From assembly GCF_042427585.1 (NCBI RefSeq), contig NZ_JBHMFC010000103.1:124001-188000 (forward strand): DNA of 64,000 nucleotides, given 5' to 3'. Every line of letters begins with the position of its first letter. Within the stretch, counting starts at the first letter, position 1. The position numbers were made by a program, and so were the translations under genes. Source of the stretch: Pseudalgibacter ostreae. Lineage in GTDB: Bacteria; Bacteroidota; Bacteroidia; Flavobacteriales; Flavobacteriaceae. The notes under the pieces were generated by a model. It was not told the origin of the DNA. It worked only from the letters and a program-made list of their open reading frames with translations, and searched no databases. Shown here piece by piece: positions 56,358 through 64,000 of this stretch.

Positions 56358-56384
56358 ACGTGTTAAACGTGTTTTTTGCGTGTT
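56358..56384. repeat. Three AACACGT/AACACGC direct repeats upstream of the excisionase gene
   Basis: On the plus strand ACGTGTT (56358-56364), ACGTGTT (56367-56373) and GCGTGTT (56378-56384) lie in the 59-bp gap between two minus-strand genes, spaced 9 and 11 bp. They could be binding sites for the HTH protein or iterons. Confidence 0.5.
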
Positions 56385-56391
56385 CTACAAT

Positions 56392-57444
56392 CTATTTCAA
56401 ACTATTTTCAAAATTTTGTCTGTGATCGTTCAAAGTTGGATACACTTTATCCGTATAATTTGAATGCTGTTTATCAAAATTCTTTATTTCAATGCTGTGA
56501 TATTTAAATATAAAATCTTTATAACTGTCTTTTGTAGCTTTCAAAGTGTACTTCATTGGGTCGTGTTCATTCAAGAAAAACCAAATATTGGTGAGCTGTC
56601 GTTTTTTGTTTTTATAAAAGTTATCAAATAAATACTTGAATAGATTATAACATTCTAAACTCCATAAATTCGGGTCGTGGGGTGGGTGGTTATTTACCTC
56701 AACGGCTTCAATCTCATTTCTCCTATTAGCTGTTAAATTTAATCCCGCAAATAACGGTGCAAAGAAGTCATTCAAAGTAAATACTATTGTCCATGCCTTA
56801 TAATAGTAACCTTGTTGCAACCCATCTTCAAAAGCTTTTGAAATTTGTTTATCAGTCGTGAAATTATATTGACTAAATGTTAATTTACCCCAATAGTGTT
56901 TTTTACTTGTTGGTCTTGCCGTTATAAACTCAAAGACTTTTTTTAATCGGTCGGCTTTATCCGTAAAAGTTGGATCCAAAAAGTTTATTTTATCTTTTTC
57001 AAAATCAGAATAGCCTTTATTAAATCCTTTTGCGTATTCTAAGAAATAAGACTTTAAGTCCAATAAAGTCTCTATTTGTTTATTATCGTTGTAAATAGGT
57101 TTATCATAAAAGATACTACCAAGCTTAAAAATAAAATCAGGTCTGTAATAATAAGCACTACATATTTTTAGATTATAAGGTGTAACTTTTAAATTTCGCC
57201 TATCTTTTAATACTGGGGTGCTAATATATTTTTGTTCTTTTGTAAACCGTTCAAATAAATTAATCCGATTATAATAGTTATAAATTTCAGGACTTACCGT
57301 GTAGGTTTGCAGTAATTTCTTATGCTCAAAATCTATTGGTACTATTTCGGGGGTCTCTGCCCAATCCTTAAAGTAATTCACACCACTATACGCTTCATTA
57401 AGAAAGTTTAAAAGATCAATATCAATTTTAAAATCGTTTTTCAT
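56392..57444 (-). CDS. Unknown element protein downstream of the integrase
   Basis: A 350-residue soluble protein, rich in Tyr, Phe, Asn and Lys. No catalytic motif is evident. Recognisable blocks are SAYYYRPDFIFKLGSIFYD near residue 90 and a C-terminal FKYLFDNFYKNKKRQLTNIWFFLNE near 268-292, a long helix with basic face that I recall from other Bacteroidota mobile-element proteins. It follows the integrase by 37 bp on the same strand and is probably co-transcribed. Function unknown. Confidence 0.55.
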   Translation of the reverse strand: MKNDFKIDIDLLNFLNEAYSGVNYFKDWAETPEIVPIDFEHKKLLQTYTVSPEIYNYYNRINLFERFTKEQKYISTPVLKDRRNLKVTPYNLKICSAYYYRPDFIFKLGSIFYDKPIYNDNKQIETLLDLKSYFLEYAKGFNKGYSDFEKDKINFLDPTFTDKADRLKKVFEFITARPTSKKHYWGKLTFSQYNFTTDKQISKAFEDGLQQGYYYKAWTIVFTLNDFFAPLFAGLNLTANRRNEIEAVEVNNHPPHDPNLWSLECYNLFKYLFDNFYKNKKRQLTNIWFFLNEHDPMKYTLKATKDSYKDFIFKYHSIEIKNFDKQHSNYTDKVYPTLNDHRQNFENSLK

Positions 57445-57481
57445 TTGAACAAATTGTTAAAAACGTTGCCTGTTTTATTTA

Positions 57482-58741
57482 TTAATTAAAGTAGTTACTT
57501 ATTTCCATTGCTAAATCCTTGTTACTTTTGCCAATGTAATTTAAAAATTGTGACTCACTGCTATGACCTGTTATGTAAATTAAATAAGTAGTTGGAATTT
57601 GACCGTAAAAATTGGTAGCAAACGAACGTCTGCCAATGTGGGAAGTAACCAAATCAAATTTTTCATACTTTGCCGATACTTTACGATAGCCGTTTTTCGT
57701 TTCCATTAACTTACTGCCTTGTATTTTTTGCGTTAAACTAAGCGTACCGTTTAAGCCTGTAATCTTGCAAACCTCTTTTATGTAGTCATTATATTTTTGA
57801 TCTGAAATTGAGCGGGGGAAATTGCCCTTTCTTTTTTCAAGTATCTGCATTACTTTTTTGTGAATTGGTATTGTCATTAATTTATCGGTTTTTGTTTGCC
57901 TAAACTCTAACAAACTTTTACCGTCTTCAATCCGAATCATGCTTTTTGTAAACCGTAAAAAGTCAGAAACCCTCGCACCTGTATAAGCACTTATGATTAA
58001 CCAATCCCGCGCGTTATCTAAATAATCATGTTCAAGGTCTTGTTTTTCTATGGCTTCCAATTCATCAAACGTTAGATAAATTTTTTCTGCCTTTGCTTTG
58101 TCAATTCTCAAACCGTCTAACTGTGGGTCTGTTTCTAAACCTAAAAATCGGGCGTGTTTACAAAACGTTTTTACAAATACTAATTCTCTTTGTATTGTGT
58201 TTTGTGCGTAACCTTTAGATTTTTGATAGGCTACAAATTCATTTTTAAAATTATCGTTAATATCCTTTATTAAAATTGGGTGTTTGCGTTCGGTCTGCAT
58301 ACGTTCCAACTTGCTTTTTATAACGTTATATTTTTTTGTTGAGGTGGATTTTATTTCGTGTTTTCGATACTCAATGTAAAAATCAATGTATTCGATTAAA
58401 TTTGTAGGTATTTCAGCATTCTTTTTTGGCGGGTTGTAATACAAATCAACTTGAACTTTTAACCAATCCTTTGTGACTGATAGCGGGTTAACCTCTTCAA
58501 ACGCCTTTAAAATGTGATTTTCAATCTTATTGAGTTCGGTGTTTACTTCCTGTTGCCTGTTGGTGACCTCAACGTCTTTTGGGCGTTTCTGCGGGTGTTC
58601 TTTAGTCCAATAGTGTTTTGATACGTCTAACTGTGTTTTTGCGCCTAAAACGTGGTCTTTGTCGTTGTGACGAAATAACAATCTTAAATTAAGAGGTGCG
58701 TTTTCTTTAGTGGATCGGAATAAAAAATTAACTGTTGCCAT
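57482..58741 (-). CDS. int: Tyrosine-recombinase integrase
   Basis: A 419-residue integrase with an N-terminal arm-binding region (MATVNFLFRSTKENAPLNLR), a SAM-like core-binding domain (about 105-205) and a catalytic domain with all active-site residues: Arg257 (TGARVSD), a Lys in RQTKTDK, His368-x2-Arg371 (SHIGRR), His393 (TGHSS) and Tyr402 (LNYIG). I start it at the ATG at 58741; an earlier in-frame start at 58777 would overlap the -7 box. It reads away from attR, the usual place for an integrase in an element lodged in a tmRNA gene. Confidence 0.93.
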   Translation of the reverse strand: MATVNFLFRSTKENAPLNLRLLFRHNDKDHVLGAKTQLDVSKHYWTKEHPQKRPKDVEVTNRQQEVNTELNKIENHILKAFEEVNPLSVTKDWLKVQVDLYYNPPKKNAEIPTNLIEYIDFYIEYRKHEIKSTSTKKYNVIKSKLERMQTERKHPILIKDINDNFKNEFVAYQKSKGYAQNTIQRELVFVKTFCKHARFLGLETDPQLDGLRIDKAKAEKIYLTFDELEAIEKQDLEHDYLDNARDWLIISAYTGARVSDFLRFTKSMIRIEDGKSLLEFRQTKTDKLMTIPIHKKVMQILEKRKGNFPRSISDQKYNDYIKEVCKITGLNGTLSLTQKIQGSKLMETKNGYRKVSAKYEKFDLVTSHIGRRSFATNFYGQIPTTYLIYITGHSSESQFLNYIGKSNKDLAMEISNYFN

Positions 58742-58763
58742 TGTATGAAGTATTTGAACAATA

Positions 58764-58796
58764 CAAATATAATACATTTGTACGGTATTTGTACGG
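58764..58796 (-). promoter_or_regulatory. Integrase promoter box with direct repeats
   Basis: On the minus strand TATATTTG (58771-58764) fits the -7 consensus, 22 bp before the integrase start. Just upstream are two identical ATTTGTACGG units (58776-58785 and 58787-58796), which may be arm-type integrase sites or an operator. Confidence 0.5.
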
Positions 58797-58935
58797 CTGT
58801 ACTCAAACTAAATCAAATACTTACTAACACATACAAAGACAATGATAAACCTTAAAGCCTTTTTATCATTGGAATTAAACTATATTTGCCCTGTTTATGC
58901 GTATTGAGGTTAAACGCTGTTTTTGATAAAAGTAC

Positions 58936-58953
58936 TCTCTCCGACTCCACTTT
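58936..58953 (+). repeat. attR: 18-bp direct repeat
   Basis: TCTCTCCGACTCCACTTT, identical to attL. Sequence to its left does not continue the tmRNA (AGTAC replaces GGATT-side bases), so this is the element-chromosome junction and not a second gene. Confidence 0.9.
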
Positions 58954-58954
58954 T

Positions 58955-58992
58955 AAGCCCCGTAAACCCAGTGTTTACAGGGCTTTTCTTTT
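58955..58992 (+). terminator. Original ssrA terminator, displaced by the element
   Basis: AAGCCC-c-GTAAAC pairs with GTTTAC-a-GGGCTT around a 5-nt loop, followed by a T-rich tail. It starts one base after attR, the same distance class as the terminator after attL, so it is the pre-insertion terminator of tmRNA. It shares the GTAAAC/GTTTAC core with the element-borne one. Confidence 0.75.
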
Positions 58993-59058
58993 TTATCAGA
59001 CCCAATGCTTGAGGTTTTAAAACTAACGATGCGCTTTGCTTGGCGGTACGAACGCTAT

Positions 59059-60696
59059 TTAAACCTTCAAAAGATGCTGCCCTACAAATCTATGCTTGCC
59101 TACTTGGTAAACTAAATCTTTAGCGCTATCTAACACTTCAGGGTTTAGGTTCTCTTTTTCCAAATCAAAAACTTTTAAGGTGAGTTTAAGAAATTGGCCA
59201 TCTGGTTCAATCTTAAGAAAATTAGGATCAGACACCGTTTGCCATATTCGTGTTATAACGCCCAAAGCCTCGGTACTCACCTCGGTACTTACCTGTATCA
59301 ATTCATTTAGTTTATCACTAGGGTGAGACCTATTAGTTAAAGCAGAAGTGGTAACTTGATAAAGGGCTCTTTGAAATCCTAAGGGCTGAAAAGCATATAG
59401 GTTAGCGACATGAATATCACCAGAAACATTTATCATATTAATATCGGGCCTATTACGGTGAAGCTGTCTTAAAACATCTATCAATTCTTTTAACTGTGCA
59501 ATATTGCCCGGAGAATGCCAACTGTCTCTAACGTCGTCTCTTAGTTCTCCTAAAAGATTGTTGAGCGCATCGGGTAATTTTGACCCTATATTCTCAATAA
59601 AATCCACTAAGTTAATAAAAGGAACTGCCGAGCCCATTATTAAGAACTTCACTTCTTTGTTATAGACCAACACCTCACAAAACGACTTAAAATCCTGTAA
59701 TTGGCTTGCTGAAATTACTTTACCAGAAGGATCATTATACCTGCGGCTAGACCGTCCATCAAATACAAACGATGCTATGGGCGCTGTAATATAGGCCTGA
59801 TGCGCATCTTCGGTATTAGAGTTTTGCTTACCTGTAGGGTGTATTCTAGGGCCATTATTTAAAATAAACTCCTGGGCAGCCCGCTTGGCCTGCTGATATA
59901 TAAGCGTATTGCTTTTTAAAAAATCATTCTCTTCACTTCCCCATCCATCTCTAATTTCATGGTCGTCCCAAATGGTTATATGAGGATAGTTCCGCATAAC
60001 CTGCTGGAGCGGTTCAAAACTCCAATGTGCTTTATACATCCTACGGTAAGACTTTAACAAGTTATCCTTACCTTCCTGTAAATGAAGTGCCTGGGCGTTA
60101 TCATAATATTGATTTATAAAGTCTGTTGCAATCGTGCCATCACTGTATGCAGTATCTCCCAATCCCCATACCATATCTGGCGTAATGCTTTTAACTTGAT
60201 TTTTATACCACTCAAAAATAACATTTGCATGGGCTTCTAAAACAACTTCGTCATTCTCATTGGTCTCAAATGGCTGGTTACACGACCAAATAAGTAATTT
60301 ATAATCTGAATTAAACACCTCATTTTTAATTTTAAATGTTCCCGAAGCAGTGGGCCTATATTCGTAAAGCAGCGTCGACAGGGAAGGAACATCCTTTTTA
60401 ATTTCCAAAGCCATGTCCATTTCCCATTTAATTAAATGCCATTCCCACGCTACTACTTGCTGCAAAAATTTAGGAACTTTAAAAAGAACTCTTTCTGGTG
60501 CATGATCATGCGCTTTACAGAAAAAATCAAACCGAAATATAGAGAAATCAAGCTTTATCATGCCTTTAGGATGAACAACAAACGTATAATCTCCTCTTTG
60601 CAGAGGACTTATAATCCAAGATTTGGAAAAAGGCTCTGGCTGCCCCATTAAAATAATATTATGGGGCGCAACAGGATAGTTTATTTTTTTTAGCAC
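59059..60696 (-). CDS. PhoD-like phosphoesterase
   Basis: A 545-residue metallophosphoesterase of the PhoD-like type. Motifs: MVWGLGDTAYSDG near residue 173, TIWDDHEIRDGWGS near 241, DGRSSRRY near 310, and VSGDIHVANLY near 425, which supply the metal ligands. There is no signal peptide and no twin-arginine motif, so unlike typical PhoD it should be cytoplasmic. It is the second gene of an operon with an 870-residue protein, 21 bp after its stop. Substrate unknown. Confidence 0.82.
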   Translation of the reverse strand: MLKKINYPVAPHNIILMGQPEPFSKSWIISPLQRGDYTFVVHPKGMIKLDFSIFRFDFFCKAHDHAPERVLFKVPKFLQQVVAWEWHLIKWEMDMALEIKKDVPSLSTLLYEYRPTASGTFKIKNEVFNSDYKLLIWSCNQPFETNENDEVVLEAHANVIFEWYKNQVKSITPDMVWGLGDTAYSDGTIATDFINQYYDNAQALHLQEGKDNLLKSYRRMYKAHWSFEPLQQVMRNYPHITIWDDHEIRDGWGSEENDFLKSNTLIYQQAKRAAQEFILNNGPRIHPTGKQNSNTEDAHQAYITAPIASFVFDGRSSRRYNDPSGKVISASQLQDFKSFCEVLVYNKEVKFLIMGSAVPFINLVDFIENIGSKLPDALNNLLGELRDDVRDSWHSPGNIAQLKELIDVLRQLHRNRPDINMINVSGDIHVANLYAFQPLGFQRALYQVTTSALTNRSHPSDKLNELIQVSTEVSTEALGVITRIWQTVSDPNFLKIEPDGQFLKLTLKVFDLEKENLNPEVLDSAKDLVYQVGKHRFVGQHLLKV

Positions 60697-60717
60697 GATT
60701 GTGTCTTTTAATTCCCC

Positions 60718-63330
60718 TTATTCTCTGTCTGTAAAAGGGTGGTTAGAAATTATAGCCTCTAAATGTTTGCCGATAACAACCTCTTTACTATAGCGATCTA
60801 AAACAAGTTTATCTGGCGCGTTTTCTCGAAAGCCTTCCAATAAATCTCTATAATTATTAGTAAGTTTTTGTACGGTTTCAATAGATGACTTATAATAATC
60901 ATTTCCATTTTTAAGCAGGGTGTCTATAAAATTCTGTTCAGCACTCCTAAGTATAGGAAGAATAAATCGAACGCCCACACAATTCATAAAATGGGAGCGA
61001 CTATACTCTGGATAAGGTAATCCAACCGTAGTATTCGCCTCAAAATGCATCCCAGAAGCATTCCAATCAATACATGTTCTAAGAATTTCTTTATAATAGC
61101 TAAAGTGCTCTGGTTCCTGACCTTGAAAAACCTGGGCTATTAAAGCATCGAAAGCCTCTTCACGCAAATTAAGCCTGTTGGTGTATTTTTGAATTAGCTC
61201 TTCTTGTTTTAGTTTGGCATATTGGCGGGCTCTAGATTCTATGGCTCGTTTTTCGGCAGCTGTAACCGCTTGATCGTTAGCATACACACGAAGGGCGGCT
61301 TTGCTCGCTTCGGTCATCCGGCGAACCACAAATCTAAATGTAAAAAAACCTTTATTAAACGTTTCTGGATCGGTGGTTTCCAATACGGCTACTCCATTTA
61401 TTAAGTTGCCTTCCAGCTCTAACGATTTAAAATAGGTGTCCCAGTTTTCCAAATCATCCCAGTTCCAAGTTTCATTCCAGTTATAATCATCTCCTGTACC
61501 ATTTCTAAAATCAACTTTAGATCCTGGTAAATATAGCTCCCAACCTCCTGTTTGAAAAGTAGAATCTAAAGGGAAACTGAAGCTCCCTGTTTGATACCGG
61601 CTTCGTCCATTTATACCAAGTTCTTTAGTAATAACCTGCTCTTCGTACTCTACTATGGGCCTTACGGGATCTATAGTATAATTTTGCGCTATATACTCCC
61701 TTTCTGCTAACCAACGCTGACGACGAATTATTCTATGAAGACTAATAAAAGGGGATGGAATTTGAGGTGCCCACACTAAATTAATAGATTCGAGGCTCAC
61801 TTTAACATCTACTGGCGTAACCACCTGAAAACTAAGCTCTGTAGTGGCATATTCTGGATCTTTACCTCTAGTGGTGTAACTTCTGGACGAATTTCTTCCA
61901 CGCACATAACCCTGTGTTAATTGATTTTCATTTTCACTGGAAATATTCGCTAAGGTTCTATTTATCGTTTCGCGCCTACGTTCTCTTAAAGTCTCTAAAA
62001 GTGTAGATTCGCTACTAAAAGAGGCCTCATCCATCACACCACTTTCGGTCATGTTAGAAAGCTCCTGCTTAAAACGGTCTGAAGTAAATACAGCCTGTTC
62101 GTCTGAACGGTTCATAGCAGTACTTTGCACTGCGGTGGTACTTTGAAACTGACTTTCAAATTGACTTTCTGTAATAGTCAATTCACTATTGGGTGAAACC
62201 GCTTCTGCACTAAAGGGACCTTTTAAAACGGGTTTTTTTATGAATAATTCTAATTTCTCACCCCGCTGAAAAGCCCATTCCCTTGATTTCGTAACCTCAG
62301 CTTCATCTGGCAATGGAATCCTCTCATTATCAATAGGCTTAGCTTGGTCTATTTTCCCAATAACAAATTTCTGAACTTTTCTTTGAAACTCTAAATTTTC
62401 CCGATACCGTTTTATTAATGGGTCGTTTTCTAGACCAAGGGCTTCTAAGTAAGCTATCGCTTGATCTATTAATTTCGCAATCGCCTTAAGCCTATGATCA
62501 TCGACTTCATACCGGTCTGCTAAAGCCTTTATAATGTTATCGAGGTAATCTGCCTTTTTCAAACTGGCCCCCAATAAGTCGCCTTTTACATTTATCAAAT
62601 TAGCAGCTATCATTTCTGGCATTACGGCATTTAAATGAGAAAGCCCATGCATAATATTACCCAATTTATAAGCGCGCTCCTGCGTATCTGCCATTTTATT
62701 TAAATCACTTGTTTTCATCTTTACGGGTTCGTCACCATCCATACGAATATTCAAGTCATCACTTCGCATAAGCTGATCCATTGAAAGGGGGCGGGCTATC
62801 ACTCTGTTTTTCATCGCTAATAAATCGCCTTCTTTCATGTCGCTTAAAGCTCTAATTCTGGAATCGCCTTCTACGTCTTTTGAAACTATAATTGGAAGGC
62901 CCCTAGAGTAAGCCATTTTTTTAACCTCTGTACGATCCTCCGAAAATTGCAGGGACGCCTTCTTATCGATTACCTCGGAAATAGTATTAATTGGAGCACT
63001 AAACTCTGAAAGTTCTACCACAAACGATTTTAGGTAATGATTCGTATTCCCCAAAATAGGTTCAAATTTAATCTCTTCCTTTAACCAGTTTTTAGGCTGT
63101 TGTATAACTTGAACAGGTTTTTTATATTTCTTTTCGAAATCTCTAGTCATATCTATAAGGTTTATAGACGAAGCATAGTCGCGTAATAACCTTGCAATAA
63201 CCTTAACTTGCCGATTTATGGCAAGCGGCCCTATTTTTGGATACAGTACATTAGTAGTGTAATAACTAACCAGCGCATTAGGCTCTGAGATGGTTTCGGG
63301 AAGAACGGCTTTAGGTATGATGGCTTTCAT
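60718..63330 (-). CDS. 870-residue protein of unknown function
   Basis: I do not recognise a named family. The N-terminal ~380 residues are largely helical with DSxx-like acidic stretches. Next comes a Ser/Thr/Gln-rich segment (about 385-480: ESQFESQFQSTTAVQSTAMN). A beta-rich part about 490-690 has VVTPVDVKVSLESINLVWAP, then IPSPFISLHRIIRRQR and a Trp/Asn/Asp cluster near 617-632 (DDYNWNETWNWDDLENWD). The rest is helical. No signal peptide or membrane segment. Co-transcribed with a PhoD-like phosphoesterase. Some large proteins near toxin or contractile-particle loci share a Q/S-rich helix before a beta domain, but this is resemblance only. Confidence 0.6.
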   Translation of the reverse strand: MKAIIPKAVLPETISEPNALVSYYTTNVLYPKIGPLAINRQVKVIARLLRDYASSINLIDMTRDFEKKYKKPVQVIQQPKNWLKEEIKFEPILGNTNHYLKSFVVELSEFSAPINTISEVIDKKASLQFSEDRTEVKKMAYSRGLPIIVSKDVEGDSRIRALSDMKEGDLLAMKNRVIARPLSMDQLMRSDDLNIRMDGDEPVKMKTSDLNKMADTQERAYKLGNIMHGLSHLNAVMPEMIAANLINVKGDLLGASLKKADYLDNIIKALADRYEVDDHRLKAIAKLIDQAIAYLEALGLENDPLIKRYRENLEFQRKVQKFVIGKIDQAKPIDNERIPLPDEAEVTKSREWAFQRGEKLELFIKKPVLKGPFSAEAVSPNSELTITESQFESQFQSTTAVQSTAMNRSDEQAVFTSDRFKQELSNMTESGVMDEASFSSESTLLETLRERRRETINRTLANISSENENQLTQGYVRGRNSSRSYTTRGKDPEYATTELSFQVVTPVDVKVSLESINLVWAPQIPSPFISLHRIIRRQRWLAEREYIAQNYTIDPVRPIVEYEEQVITKELGINGRSRYQTGSFSFPLDSTFQTGGWELYLPGSKVDFRNGTGDDYNWNETWNWDDLENWDTYFKSLELEGNLINGVAVLETTDPETFNKGFFTFRFVVRRMTEASKAALRVYANDQAVTAAEKRAIESRARQYAKLKQEELIQKYTNRLNLREEAFDALIAQVFQGQEPEHFSYYKEILRTCIDWNASGMHFEANTTVGLPYPEYSRSHFMNCVGVRFILPILRSAEQNFIDTLLKNGNDYYKSSIETVQKLTNNYRDLLEGFRENAPDKLVLDRYSKEVVIGKHLEAIISNHPFTDRE

Positions 63331-63382
63331 AATAACGGTTTTTTTAGAGAATATGGATTCGTTTCTGGAGAATCGTTCATTT

Positions 63383-63413
63383 CAAATGTAAGTAATAAAT
63401 TATAAAAAAACAA
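63383..63413 (-). promoter_or_regulatory. Promoter of the 870-aa/PhoD-like operon
   Basis: On the minus strand TACATTTG (63390-63383) with a TTG (63413-63411) 20 bp upstream fits the Bacteroidota -7/-33 pattern exactly. The start codon is ~53 bp downstream of the -7 box. Confidence 0.65.
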
Positions 63414-63910
63414 CTATCTATTTGAATTCAAATACATTACCTATAACCACCTAGTATTACTTTACCAAAAACTATAATTTGGAAACATGTGTTCGATAAG
63501 ATGTTTTATCGTGATGAGCTGTAAGCTTTACAAAGAAAGCTTAGGGCACTTTACCTATATTTATACGTTTAAAAAAATAATTTTTGACGTATTGTATACA
63601 TCTCTTTTTAAACTAAAATTGGTATAATATGATTTTAACTTAATACGTTTAAAGAACCAGTGGTAGATTTATATTTACTGTTTTGTTATTTTTATTTTTT
63701 TTTTTGGTAAGAAGAATTAAAAAAAGCAATAAGGCCTATGGCTATATTGGACGAAACATTAAAACAAGTTGTATGTCTAGAACTTTCAATTCCATAAGTA
63801 TACTCATAAAACATTAAACCCCTTATAAGCACATCTATTTTTTTTAATAAGTGCTATTTATATATTTTCTCACAATATGACACTGCTCTCCTTATTTAAA
63901 AAACCTAATA
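63414..63910. other. Non-coding AT-rich stretch
   Basis: About 500 bp of AT-rich DNA with no ORF that looks like a gene, no RNA gene I recognise, and runs of T (for example near 63690-63705). I see nothing else in it. Confidence 0.5.
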
Positions 63911-64000
63911 TTACGTTTTCTGTTTTTTCTTCTTAGCGGCAGGAAAAAGCACATTGTTTAAAATTAACCGATAGCCTGGCGAAGTGGGATGTAACTCTAA
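63911..64000 (-). CDS. C-terminus of conserved flavobacterial protein (often annotated asparagine synthetase B)
   Basis: The last 29 codons of a minus-strand gene read ELHPTSPGYRLILNNVLFPA and then AKKKKQKT with a stop at 63911. From memory this ends a widely conserved flavobacterial exported protein annotated as asparagine synthetase B, although it has no clear glutamine-dependent synthetase domain. Only the tail is in the window, so start and function cannot be checked here. Confidence 0.55.
   Translation of the reverse strand, partial: LELHPTSPGYRLILNNVLFPAAKKKKQKT

Larger units (their letters stand above)
51385..58953. mobile_element. 7.55-kb integrative element in ssrA with a polymerase-like gene
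   Basis: The element is bounded by the 18-bp attL/attR repeat and has its integrase gene next to attR. All seven genes I call are on the minus strand. From right to left they are tyrosine integrase, unknown 350-aa protein, excisionase-like HTH protein, 123-aa protein, 802-aa polymerase-like protein, and two unknown cargo-like proteins. No relaxase, coupling protein, capsid, portal or terminase is visible, so it cannot transfer by itself by any route I can read. Integrase in tmRNA plus a replication gene suits a satellite-like or plasmid-like integrative element. Confidence 0.9.

Noticed and set aside
58930..58953. Second tRNA or tmRNA gene at the right end of the element
   Set aside because: Only the last bases of the T arm and acceptor strand are present; the upstream part does not fold or match, so it is the attR copy.
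59059..63330. PhoD-like/870-aa operon as part of the ssrA element
   Set aside because: It lies outside attR, and the displaced ssrA terminator separates it from the element, so it belongs to the chromosome flank.

Overview
The window is A+T-rich chromosomal DNA from a member of the Flavobacteriaceae (Bacteroidota). This rests on several things seen in the sequence: many -7 boxes of the Bacteroidota form TAnnTTTG, frequent TTG starts, PorV/PorQ-type and TonB-dependent outer-membrane proteins, a cyclophilin-FKBP fusion, a DUF3276 PUR-like protein, and a tmRNA whose tag reads GENNYALAA.

Layout. 1-8.7 kb is core: the tail of an ABC exporter, a PUR-like protein, a CsaA-like protein, a thioredoxin-fold protein, a fused peptidyl-prolyl isomerase, RecQ, and then kdsD-tatC-lptB. 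8.7-10.05 kb holds no gene but a tandem array of about eight ~167-bp units with an internal 333-bp higher-order period. 10.1-27.1 kb is mostly envelope: DUF808, phosphatidylserine synthase, a PorV/PorQ-like barrel, a DUF4105 protein, an ABC-F ATPase, a LolE-like permease, a NamZ-like muramidase, a class C hydrolase, two methyltransferases, and a beta-barrel plus 1005-aa TPR pair. 27.3-35.7 kb carries ftsE and then a surface-glycan cluster (methyltransferase, three glycosyltransferases, a phosphoethanolamine-transferase-like sulfatase-fold protein, two tandem flippases). 36-38.9 kb has typA and kdsA. 40-46.4 kb is a metal/siderophore uptake locus: an AraC regulator diverging from a TonB-dependent receptor, DUF4198-like, DUF3325-like and DUF3649-like proteins, and a PepSY-TM protein. 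46.7-49.6 kb holds a membrane protein, a winged-helix regulator and creD, with one long operator motif repeated before the first and the last of them.

The accessory part is a 7.55-kb integrative element (51,385-58,953) inserted in the 3' end of ssrA (tmRNA) and bounded by an 18-bp direct repeat. It encodes a tyrosine integrase, an excisionase-like HTH protein, an 802-residue protein in which I can read motifs A, B and C of a family-A-like polymerase palm, and four proteins I cannot name. No relaxase, capsid or terminase gene is visible, so it looks like a small self-replicating or satellite-like element. It has a CG-rich palindromic candidate origin and two sets of short direct repeats. This element is the best candidate for an undescribed system.

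Beyond the right attachment site are a PhoD-like phosphoesterase and an 870-residue protein of unknown function that form an operon with a well-formed Bacteroidota promoter. The extreme right end is the C-terminus of a conserved flavobacterial protein often annotated as asparagine synthetase B. Functional assignments come from motif recognition by eye; no database search was run.
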